Source: Agrobacterium vitis
GTDB taxonomy: Bacteria > Pseudomonadota > Alphaproteobacteria > Rhizobiales > Rhizobiaceae
Direction of reading: 5' to 3'
NCBI RefSeq assembly: GCF_037039395.1
Contig: NZ_CP146242.1
Coordinates: 1,973,001 to 2,037,000 of the forward strand
DNA length: 64,000 nt
Shown one piece after another: positions 56,701 to 64,000 of this stretch (the first letter of the stretch is position 1; every line of letters begins with the position of its first letter). Made by a program: the position numbers and the translations under genes. A model generated the notes under the pieces. The model made no database searches. It was not told the DNA's origin and saw nothing but the letters and a program-made list of their open reading frames with translations.

Positions 56701-57081
56701 ATGGCAAACACACCAAAGACCGTAACACGTCAGGCTTTCGGGCCAAACGAGACGGACATCAATCTTTGCTACTTCGTATGCTGGGATAGCGAGATTCCTG
56801 GTGACGGTGAAGTTGCTGAGCGCTGGGCGCATTTCAACGACAGAGATGATGCCGACGCCTATTTCGCTGAAAAATCCAAGGATGCCGATCTGTTCGTCTG
56901 GAAGGGTGAGCTTGGCGTTTCCAAGTCACAGGGCCATTTCGACTGGTTCCATACCCAGTGGTCCAAGAGCCTTGAGAAGCAGTTGACGCAGAAGCCGGCC
57001 AAGGGCATGGGCTATCGCTTTTCCAATGACGCCTTTGAGGCATTTGAACCCCTCGAATTCGAGGAAGAGGAAGCCGAGTAA
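56701..57081 (+). CDS. Unknown 126-residue protein between sucC and sucD
   Basis: A soluble acidic protein that I cannot assign to a family. Features: an N-terminal part with [18 protein letters not shown], aromatic and charged [25 protein letters not shown], and a very acidic end (EFEEEEAE). It starts 4 bases after the sucC stop and ends in a TAATG junction with sucD, so all three are likely co-translated. Base composition looks like its neighbours. It could be a lineage-specific addition that regulates or is simply co-expressed with succinyl-CoA synthetase; no evidence decides. Confidence 0.8.
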   Translation: MANTPKTVTRQAFGPNETDINLCYFVCWDSEIPGDGEVAERWAHFNDRDDADAYFAEKSKDADLFVWKGELGVSKSQGHFDWFHTQWSKSLEKQLTQKPAKGMGYRFSNDAFEAFEPLEFEEEEAE

Positions 57082-57983
57082 TGTCGATTCTGATCAATAA
57101 AGACACCAAGGTTCTTGTACAGGGCCTGACCGGCAAGACCGGCACTTTCCATACCGAGCAGGCGCTTGCCTATTACGGCACCAAAATGGTCGGCGGTATT
57201 CATCCGGCTAAGGGCGGTAGCAACTGGACCGGCTCCAAGGGTGAAACCCTGCCGATCTTCGCTTCCGTTGCCGAAGGCAAGGATGTCACCGGCGCCAATG
57301 CATCGGTGATCTACGTGCCGCCAGCCGGTGCTGCTGCTGCGATCATCGAAGCCATCGAAGCTGAAATTCCGCTGATCGTCTGCATCACGGAAGGCATTCC
57401 GGTTGCCGACATGGTGAAGGTCAAGGCTCGTCTCGACAAGTCCAAGTCGCGCCTGATCGGCCCCAACTGCCCAGGCGTGATGACGCCGGAAGAATGCAAG
57501 ATCGGCATTATGCCGGGCTCGATCTTCCGCAAGGGTTCGGTTGGCGTGTTGTCGCGTTCCGGCACCCTGACCTATGAGGCTGTGTTCCAGACCTCGAACG
57601 AAGGCCTCGGCCAGACGTCTGCTGTCGGCATCGGCGGCGACCCGGTCAAGGGCACCGAGTTCATCGACATCCTGGAAATGTACCTCGCTGACGAAGCCAC
57701 CAAGTCGATCATCATGATCGGTGAAATCGGCGGCTCGGCTGAAGAAGAAGCCGCACAGTTCCTCAAGGACGAAGCCAAGAAGGGCCGCAAGAAGCCGATG
57801 GTTGGCTTCATCGCCGGTCGTACGGCTCCTCCCGGTCGCACCATGGGTCACGCAGGCGCTGTGATCTCCGGCGGCAAGGGCGGCGCGGAAGACAAGATCG
57901 AAGCCATGGAATCGGCTGGCATCCGGGTTTCGCCCTCGCCAGCCCGCCTTGGCAAGACGCTGGTTGAAGTTCTCAAGGGCTGA
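57081..57983 (+). CDS. sucD: Succinyl-CoA synthetase (ADP-forming) alpha subunit
   Basis: The CoA-binding alpha subunit, phosphorylated on histidine in catalysis. It is 300 residues. CoA site [32 protein letters not shown], and the phospho-histidine His257 in [11 protein letters not shown]. The ATG shares a base with the stop of the 126-residue gene. Confidence 0.96.
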   Translation: MSILINKDTKVLVQGLTGKTGTFHTEQALAYYGTKMVGGIHPAKGGSNWTGSKGETLPIFASVAEGKDVTGANASVIYVPPAGAAAAIIEAIEAEIPLIVCITEGIPVADMVKVKARLDKSKSRLIGPNCPGVMTPEECKIGIMPGSIFRKGSVGVLSRSGTLTYEAVFQTSNEGLGQTSAVGIGGDPVKGTEFIDILEMYLADEATKSIIMIGEIGGSAEEEAAQFLKDEAKKGRKKPMVGFIAGRTAPPGRTMGHAGAVISGGKGGAEDKIEAMESAGIRVSPSPARLGKTLVEVLKG

Positions 57984-57997
57984 GACCACATAGAGAT

Positions 57998-58097
57998 GAG
58001 CGGGCAGGCGTCTTTATGGCGTCTGCCCGTGCAGGCATTTCAAGTCCAGCCGAGCGCAAGCCTTGACTGGCAGATATTCGACAAGCCGAATATTCGG
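57998..58097 (+). other. Hairpin and palindrome in the sucD-sucA gap
   Basis: A hairpin at about 57998-58026 (10 pairs with one G-T, CGGGCAGGCG / CGTCTGCCCG, 9-base loop) has no T run. The perfect palindrome CCGAATATTCGG lies at 58086-58097, flanked by further TTCG-containing pieces. May set relative expression of sucCD and sucAB or bind a regulator. Confidence 0.5.
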
Positions 58098-58155
58098 TCG
58101 AATAGTTCGGTGATGACCTCAAGTCGGGAGGCGGGCACGAGGCCCGCAAAAAACC

Positions 58156-61152
58156 ATGGCAAGGCAAGAAGCCAACGAGCAGTTTCAGATCACCTCGTTC
58201 CTGGACGGATCGAATGCGATCTATATCGAGCAGCTTTATGCGCGTTACGAAGACGATCCGGGTTCGGTATCGCCTGAGTGGCAATCCTTCTTCAAGGCGC
58301 TGGGCGATAATCCAAGCGACGTGAAAAAGGCGGCCAAGGGAGCCTCCTGGCAGCGGAGCAATTGGCCGCTGACGCCCCGTACCGATCTGGTTTCGGCGCT
58401 CGATGGCAATTGGGGTCTGGTCGAGAAGGCCATTGAAACCAAGGTCAAGGGCAAGGCAGAAGCCGCAGCCGCAACAACAGGCAAGCCGGTTTCTGAAACC
58501 GACGTATTGCAGGCGACTCGTGATAGCGTACGCGCCATCATGATGATCCGCGCTTATCGCATGCGCGGTCATTTGCATGCCAAGCTCGACCCGCTCGGCA
58601 TTGCCACGGCGGTTGAAGATTACAACGAGCTGTCGCCATCATCCTACGGCTTTACTGACGCTGATTTTGACCGCAAGATCTTCATCGATAACGTTCTGGG
58701 GCTGGAATATGCCACCGTGCGTGAGATGATCGAAATTCTTGAGCGCACCTATTGCTCGACGCTCGGTTTCGAATTCATGCACATTTCCAATCCGGAAGAA
58801 AAATCCTGGATTCAGGAACGCATCGAAGGCCCGGATAAAGGCGTTGATTTTACCGTCGAGGGCAAGAAGGCTATTCTGCAGAAGCTGGTTGAGGCCGAAG
58901 GCTTCGAGCAGTTCATCGATGTGAAGTACAAGGGCACCAAGCGCTTTGGTCTGGATGGCGGTGAATCGCTGATCCCGGCGCTGGAGCAGATCATCAAGCG
59001 CGGTGGTCAGGAAGGTCTCGAAGAGGTCGTGCTCGGCATGGCGCATCGTGGCCGTCTGAACGTTTTGACCAATGTGATGCACAAGCCGCATCGCGCCGTG
59101 TTCCACGAGTTCAAGGGTGGTTCGTTCAAGCCTGATGAAGTCGAAGGCTCCGGCGACGTCAAGTACCATCTGGGTGCCTCGTCCGACCGCGAATTCGATG
59201 GCAACAAGGTTCACTTGTCGCTGACGGCCAACCCGTCACATCTGGAAATCGTTAACCCCGTGGTGATGGGTAAGGCCCGCGCCAAGCAGGACCAACTGGC
59301 CAAAGTCTGGGAAGGCGACGTGATTCCGCTGAAGGAACGCGCCAAGGTTCTGCCGCTGCTGTTGCATGGTGACGCGGCCTTTGCGGGTCAGGGCGTTGTG
59401 GCTGAAATTCTCGGCCTATCCGGTCTGCGCGGTCACCGCGTGGCTGGCACGATGCATGTGATCATCAACAACCAGATCGGCTTTACCACCAATCCGGGCT
59501 TCTCGCGCTCGTCGCCTTATCCATCGGATGTGGCCAAGATGATCGAAGCGCCGATTTTCCACGTCAATGGTGATGATCCGGAAGCTGTGGTTTATGCCGC
59601 CAAGGTGGCCACCGAATTCCGCATGAAGTTCCACAAGCCTGTGGTTGTGGACATGTTCTGCTACCGCCGCTTTGGCCATAATGAAGGTGATGAGCCTTCG
59701 TTCACCCAGCCAAAGATGTACAAGGAAATTCGCGCCCACAAGACCGTTGTTCAGGTCTATGGCGATCGCTTGATTGCTGAAGGCGTGATTACCGAAGGCG
59801 ATCTCGAAAAGATGAAGGCCGATTGGCGCGCCAATCTCGAGCAGGAGTTCGAGGCTGGCCAGTCCTATAAGCCCAACAAGGCTGACTGGCTGGATGGCGT
59901 CTGGTCCGGTCTTCGCGCCGCCGACAATGCCGATGAGCAGCGTCGCGGCAAAACAGCCATGCCGATGAAGTCTCTGAAGGAGATCGGTCGCAAGCTGTCG
60001 ACCATTCCTGATGGCTTCAAAGCGCATCGCACCATCCAGCGCTTCATGGAAAACCGCGCCCAGATGATCGAGACCGGCGAGGGTATTGATTGGGCGATGG
60101 CCGAGGCACTGGCCTTTGGTTCGCTGGTCGTTGAAGGCCACAAGATCCGCCTGTCCGGTCAGGATTGCGAGCGCGGCACGTTCAGCCAGCGTCATTCGGT
60201 GCTCTACGATCAGGAAACCGAGGATCGCTACATTCCGCTGGCCAACCTGGCCCCTAACCAGGCCCGCTACGAAGTCATCAATTCGATGCTGTCGGAAGAG
60301 GCCGTGCTCGGCTTCGAATACGGCTATTCGCTGGCGCGTCCGAATGCGCTGACCCTGTGGGAAGCCCAGTTTGGTGACTTCGCCAACGGCGCTCAGGTGG
60401 TGTTCGACCAGTTCATCTCTTCGGGTGAACGCAAGTGGCTCCGCATGTCCGGCCTCGTCTGCCTTCTGCCGCATGGCTATGAAGGTCAGGGACCGGAACA
60501 CTCTTCGGCCCGTCTGGAGCGTTGGCTGCAAATGTGCGCCGAAGACAATATGCAGGTGGCCAACGTCACAACGCCGAGCAATTACTACCATATCCTGCGC
60601 CGTCAGGTGAAACGCGACTTCCGCAAGCCGCTGATCCTGATGACGCCGAAGTCGCTGCTGCGCCACAAGCGGGCCCAGTCGACCCTGGCGGAAATGGCAG
60701 GCGAAAGCTCGTTCCATCGCCTGCTGTGGGATGATGCCGAGATCATCAAGGACGGTCCGATCAAGCTCCAGAAGGATGCCAAGATCCGCCGCGTGGTGAT
60801 GTGCAGCGGCAAGGTTTACTATGACCTGCTGGAAGAGCGCGAAAAGCGTGGCATCGACGATGTCTACCTTCTGCGTATCGAACAGCTCTATCCGTTCCCG
60901 GCCAAGGCGCTGATCAATGAGCTCAGCCGCTTCCGCAATGCGGAAATGGTCTGGTGCCAGGAAGAGCCGAAGAACATGGGGGCCTGGTCCTTCATCGATC
61001 CTTACCTGGAATGGGTGCTGGCTCACATCGACGCCAAGTATCAGCGCGTGCGCTATACCGGCCGTCCGGCTGCCGCCTCTCCGGCAACGGGCCTGATGTC
61101 CAAGCACCTCGCCCAGTTGCAAGCCTTCCTGGAGGACGCACTCGGCGGCTGA
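58156..61152 (+). CDS. sucA: 2-oxoglutarate dehydrogenase E1 component
   Basis: Thiamine-diphosphate-dependent decarboxylase of 2-oxoglutarate. It is 998 residues, as usual in alphaproteobacteria. N-terminal ANEQFQITSFLDGSNAIYIEQLYARY (the E2-binding tail), the TPP-region HGDAAFAGQGVVAE...NNQIGFTTNPG, EGDEPSFTQPKMY and, in the transketolase-like C-terminal half, RGTFSQRH and LLPHGYEGQGPEHSSARLERW. 172 bases after sucD. Confidence 0.97.
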   Translation: MARQEANEQFQITSFLDGSNAIYIEQLYARYEDDPGSVSPEWQSFFKALGDNPSDVKKAAKGASWQRSNWPLTPRTDLVSALDGNWGLVEKAIETKVKGKAEAAAATTGKPVSETDVLQATRDSVRAIMMIRAYRMRGHLHAKLDPLGIATAVEDYNELSPSSYGFTDADFDRKIFIDNVLGLEYATVREMIEILERTYCSTLGFEFMHISNPEEKSWIQERIEGPDKGVDFTVEGKKAILQKLVEAEGFEQFIDVKYKGTKRFGLDGGESLIPALEQIIKRGGQEGLEEVVLGMAHRGRLNVLTNVMHKPHRAVFHEFKGGSFKPDEVEGSGDVKYHLGASSDREFDGNKVHLSLTANPSHLEIVNPVVMGKARAKQDQLAKVWEGDVIPLKERAKVLPLLLHGDAAFAGQGVVAEILGLSGLRGHRVAGTMHVIINNQIGFTTNPGFSRSSPYPSDVAKMIEAPIFHVNGDDPEAVVYAAKVATEFRMKFHKPVVVDMFCYRRFGHNEGDEPSFTQPKMYKEIRAHKTVVQVYGDRLIAEGVITEGDLEKMKADWRANLEQEFEAGQSYKPNKADWLDGVWSGLRAADNADEQRRGKTAMPMKSLKEIGRKLSTIPDGFKAHRTIQRFMENRAQMIETGEGIDWAMAEALAFGSLVVEGHKIRLSGQDCERGTFSQRHSVLYDQETEDRYIPLANLAPNQARYEVINSMLSEEAVLGFEYGYSLARPNALTLWEAQFGDFANGAQVVFDQFISSGERKWLRMSGLVCLLPHGYEGQGPEHSSARLERWLQMCAEDNMQVANVTTPSNYYHILRRQVKRDFRKPLILMTPKSLLRHKRAQSTLAEMAGESSFHRLLWDDAEIIKDGPIKLQKDAKIRRVVMCSGKVYYDLLEEREKRGIDDVYLLRIEQLYPFPAKALINELSRFRNAEMVWCQEEPKNMGAWSFIDPYLEWVLAHIDAKYQRVRYTGRPAAASPATGLMSKHLAQLQAFLEDALGG

Positions 61153-61209
61153 TGCCGCCGGGTCTTGCCTTTCGCTCGAAATCCATATCGATCAACGGAA
61201 TTTATCATC

Positions 61210-62439
61210 ATGGCCACTGAAATCCGCGTCCCCACTCTGGGTGAATCCGTTAGCGAAGCCACCGTCGGCACCTGGTTCAAGAAAGTCGGCGATGTCGTCA
61301 AGGCGGACGAGCCGCTCGTGGAACTGGAAACCGACAAGGTAACGGTTGAAGTCCCTTGTCCTGCTTCGGGCGTTCTGACCGAAATCGTCGCCCAGAACGG
61401 TGAAACGGTTGGTCTCGGCGCTCTGCTCGGCCAGATCGCCGAAGGCGCATCGGCTGGTGCGGCTGCACCTGCTGCTGCTGCTGCCCCGGCGCCTACTGCT
61501 ACACCTGCACAGGCGGCCCCTGCCGCTCCGGCTGCGGGCTCCGCCATGCCGGCAGCCCCTGCCGCAGCCAAGATGCTGGCTGAAAACAATATCTCCGCCG
61601 ATCAGGTGGATGGCTCCGGCAAGCGTGGCCAGGTGCTGAAGGGCGATGTAATCGCTGCCGTCGCAAAGGGTGCATCGGCGCCTGCCACTGCTCCCGCCCC
61701 GGTTGCCGCTCCGCGCCCCGTCTCCTCCGCCGACGATGCGTCGCGCGAAGAGCGTGTCAAGATGACCCGCCTGCGCCAGACCATCGCCAAGCGCCTGAAG
61801 GATGCACAGAACACGGCTGCCATGCTGACCACCTATAACGAGGTGGACATGTCGGCGGTGATGAGCCTGCGCAACAAATACAAGGACATTTTCGAAAAGA
61901 AGCATGGCGTCAAGCTGGGCTTCATGGGCTTCTTCACCAAGGCCGTCACCCACGCCCTGAAGGAACTGCCTGCCGTCAACGCCGAAATCGACGGTACCGA
62001 TATCATCTACAAGAACTACTGCCATGTCGGCATGGCCGTTGGCACCGACAAGGGCCTGGTCGTTCCTGTTATCCGCGATGCCGATCAGATGTCGATTTCG
62101 GAAGTCGAAAAGGATCTCGGTCGTCTTGCCAAGGCTGCCCGTGATGGTTCGCTGTCGATGGCCGACATGCAGGGCGGCACGTTCACCATTACCAATGGCG
62201 GTGTTTACGGTTCGCTGATGTCCTCGCCGATCCTCAATGCGCCGCAGTCCGGTATCTTGGGCATGCATAAGATCCAGGATCGTCCCGTTGTAGTCGGTGG
62301 CCAGATCGTGATCCGCCCGATGATGTATCTGGCGCTGTCCTACGACCACCGGATTGTTGACGGCAAGGAAGCCGTGACCTTCCTCGTGCGCGTCAAGGAA
62401 AGCCTGGAAGATCCGGAACGTTTGGTTCTCGATCTCTAA
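61210..62439 (+). CDS. sucB: Dihydrolipoyllysine succinyltransferase (E2) SucB
   Basis: Lipoyl-bearing E2 core of the 2-oxoglutarate dehydrogenase complex. It is 409 residues: lipoyl domain with Lys43 in ETDKVTVEV, an Ala/Pro-rich linker (about residues 80-125), the E1/E3-binding domain ([25 protein letters not shown] split across residues ~131-155), a second linker, and the catalytic domain ending in [12 protein letters not shown] with His380 and Asp384. The ATG at 61210 follows the AACGGAATTT stretch; the frame is open to 61165. Confidence 0.96.
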   Translation: MATEIRVPTLGESVSEATVGTWFKKVGDVVKADEPLVELETDKVTVEVPCPASGVLTEIVAQNGETVGLGALLGQIAEGASAGAAAPAAAAAPAPTATPAQAAPAAPAAGSAMPAAPAAAKMLAENNISADQVDGSGKRGQVLKGDVIAAVAKGASAPATAPAPVAAPRPVSSADDASREERVKMTRLRQTIAKRLKDAQNTAAMLTTYNEVDMSAVMSLRNKYKDIFEKKHGVKLGFMGFFTKAVTHALKELPAVNAEIDGTDIIYKNYCHVGMAVGTDKGLVVPVIRDADQMSISEVEKDLGRLAKAARDGSLSMADMQGGTFTITNGGVYGSLMSSPILNAPQSGILGMHKIQDRPVVVGGQIVIRPMMYLALSYDHRIVDGKEAVTFLVRVKESLEDPERLVLDL

Positions 62440-62454
62440 AATTGGCAGAATATG

Positions 62455-62484
62455 TCTTCCACCGCCGGTAGGCGAAGGAAGACG
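62455..62484 (+). other. Hairpin after sucB
   Basis: GTCTTCC / GGAAGAC with an inner CGCC-GGTA-GGCG stem and a small internal bulge, 15 bases after the sucB stop. No T run, so termination is uncertain. Confidence 0.5.
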
Positions 62485-62509
62485 GAAATTGCTTTGAAAA
62501 GCGTAGCGG

Positions 62510-62525
62510 CATTCCATTTGGAATG
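62510..62525. promoter_or_regulatory. Perfect 16-bp palindrome upstream of the MAPEG gene
   Basis: CATTCCA-TT-TGGAATG, the same half-site as upstream of sdhC. Its right arm ends in an ATG (62523) in frame with the MAPEG coding region. Confidence 0.5.
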
Positions 62526-62552
62526 GTGTTGACCAAAAAAGTGAGCCTGATC

Positions 62553-62966
62553 ATGCAGCCAACTTTTCTTGCCGCTTCGCCTTTTTTGCCACTGATTGGT
62601 ATCAGTGTGATCCTGTTGATCGTCCACATCATGCTGCAAGGTATGACGGCGACCAAGGAACTCGGGACGAACTGGAATGCCGGGCCGAGGGATGACGACA
62701 GGAAACCGACCGGTCAGCTCGCGGGCCGTGCGGCGCGGGCCTCCACGAATTTCCGCGAGACCTATCCGGGGTTCATTGCGCTTGCATTCGGCCTCATTCT
62801 GGCTGGTGATCCGCATGGGTTCGGCCTGATCGGTGCCTGGGTATGGCTGGTATGCCGGATTATTTATATTCCGCTTTATCTGGCGGGAGTTCCCTATATC
62901 CGGTCTCTGGTATGGGTGGGCTCGATGGCAGGTCTGGTGGCAATGCTATTGGTTCTGTTATTTTAA
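62553..62966 (+). CDS. MAPEG family membrane protein
   Basis: A protein of about 137 residues with four hydrophobic helices and the MAPEG signature NWNAGPRDD...GRAARASTNFRETYPGFIAL (shown in part). MAPEG proteins include microsomal glutathione transferases; bacterial members of this sort are largely uncharacterised. Start: ATG 62553 (MQPTFLAASP) is preferred, ATG 62523 would add ten residues and begin inside the palindrome. Lies between sucB and lpdA in the same direction. Confidence 0.83.
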   Translation: MQPTFLAASPFLPLIGISVILLIVHIMLQGMTATKELGTNWNAGPRDDDRKPTGQLAGRAARASTNFRETYPGFIALAFGLILAGDPHGFGLIGAWVWLVCRIIYIPLYLAGVPYIRSLVWVGSMAGLVAMLLVLLF

Positions 62967-62999
62967 GCGGCGGCTGATGGCGCGGAGTGAGGAAAGTCG

Positions 63000-63641
63000 A
63001 TGCATCCCTATCTGTTTGAACTCGCATCCCTGATGGCTATTTTCGCCTTCGCCATCGTCTCTCCCGGCGCTGATCTGGCCATGGTGATGCGCCAATCCCT
63101 GGTACATGGACGGCGTGAAGCGATCATTACCAGTTTCGGTGTCGGTTCGTCGCTGATGTTTCATGTGACCTACACCATTCTCGGTCTCGGCCTGATCATT
63201 TCCCAGTCGATCTACATGTTCAATATCGTCAAATGGTGTGGTGTCGCCTATCTGCTTTACATCGGTGTGAAGTCTTTGCGGGCGGGTAAATCCGACATGA
63301 CGGCGCAGCCGAGCGTGGAGGCGGGGGATCATAAACGCCAGTCGATCTCCAAGTCCTTCTTTCTCGGTTTTGCAGCCAATGCGCTCAATCCGAAACCGGT
63401 GTTTTTCTTCCTGTCGATCTTCTCAACGGTGGTCAGCATTCACACGCCGATCGCGGTTAAGTTCGGCTATGGCCTTGTCATGGCAACCTGCCTGATTACC
63501 TGGTTTGTCGGCGTCAGTATTTTCATGACGACGCCGAAAATGCGTGCGGCCTTTTCACGCGCCAGCCAATGGATCGACCGCATCAGCGGCGCAGTCTTCA
63601 TTGTGCTTGGTTTGAAGCTTGCGACGGAAAAGGCCAGTTAA
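63000..63641 (+). CDS. LysE/RhtB family exporter
   Basis: A 213-residue translocator with six helices. The family motif is FAIVSPGADLAMVMRQSLVHGRREA near the start and GFAANALNPKPVFFFLSIFSTVV in the middle. Exports amino acids or related compounds; the substrate is unknown. GAGTGAGGAAAG precedes the ATG. Only distantly similar to the LysE protein at 23643. Confidence 0.9.
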   Translation: MHPYLFELASLMAIFAFAIVSPGADLAMVMRQSLVHGRREAIITSFGVGSSLMFHVTYTILGLGLIISQSIYMFNIVKWCGVAYLLYIGVKSLRAGKSDMTAQPSVEAGDHKRQSISKSFFLGFAANALNPKPVFFFLSIFSTVVSIHTPIAVKFGYGLVMATCLITWFVGVSIFMTTPKMRAAFSRASQWIDRISGAVFIVLGLKLATEKAS

Positions 63642-63751
63642 TGTGAGCGCTTTGCGCTTGTCTCATGCGGGCCTTGGCCCTGTCTGTTCGTGATTTTGCC
63701 GGTACCCACAATGACGGGGCGGCATAACGTTTGATGTGAAGGAATGATTGA

Positions 63752-64000
<249 letters not shown>

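Overview
The window reads as a stretch of the main chromosome of an alphaproteobacterium of the Rhizobiaceae (Agrobacterium / Allorhizobium / Rhizobium group). This is inferred from the sequence alone. The supporting signs are the TCA-cycle cluster sdhCDAB - omp19 - zapE - mdh - sucCDAB - lpdA, the hemC-hemD-mic60-hemY block divergent from tsaD-gpsA, an Omp19-type lipoprotein, DUF2794, DUF2585 and DUF1223 proteins, and high GC with dense, short-gapped genes. I see no rRNA, tRNA, CRISPR array, insertion sequence, integrase or phage gene. It looks like core chromosome with a few lineage-specific insertions.

Layout. 1-5652 (+): the end of a metallo-beta-lactamase-fold hydrolase, dapF, mtaB, ftsY, the septation protein yciB/ispZ and a DUF2585 protein. 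5627-8592 (-): the cytochrome c maturation set ccmA-B-C-D-G, each overlapping the next, divergent from acnA (8844-11537). 11538-18433: a DUF1223 protein, a DUF2794 protein, a GNAT acetyltransferase, a Bax-inhibitor-1 family protein and an FtsX-type ABC exporter (ybbA/ybbP-like), the last divergent from the esterase tesA. 18529-23578 (+): tesA, thpR, a pterin-carbinolamine dehydratase, a YkvA protein, an IalB-like secreted protein, rlmN and two tiny coupled membrane proteins. 23643-26175 (-): a LysE exporter, an uncharacterised 271-aa protein and an SDR oxidoreductase. 26512-39681: argG, a Bcr/CflA-type efflux pump, a Dcp peptidase, a phoD phosphatase behind a Pho-box-like triple repeat, typA, a GNAT, ppa, DUF167, yggT, an MFS exporter, a glutamine amidotransferase and terB.

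39691-47934: the haem operon (hemC, hemD, a mitofilin/Mic60-like gene, hemY) runs leftward. The Mic60-like gene carries a clear frameshift. tsaD-gpsA-yciI-EVE-methyltransferase run rightward. 47994-64000: a small secreted protein, then the TCA block. sdhCDAB makes succinate dehydrogenase, mdh malate dehydrogenase, sucC and sucD succinyl-CoA synthetase, sucA and sucB the E1 and E2 of 2-oxoglutarate dehydrogenase, and lpdA (cut by the window end) its E3. Together with acnA they cover much of the cycle.

The most interesting items are: an unknown 126-aa gene wedged with almost no spacing between sucC and sucD; the uncharacterised 271-aa protein with conserved-looking His and Cys motifs; the frameshifted Mic60-like gene; a Pho-box candidate plus terminator-like hairpin ahead of phoD; terminator-like hairpins inside the thpR and DUF167 coding sequences; and several perfect palindromes in promoter regions, two of which share the half-site CATTCCA (upstream of sdhC and of a MAPEG gene). 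I found no convincing complete new multi-gene system such as a defence island or biosynthetic cluster.
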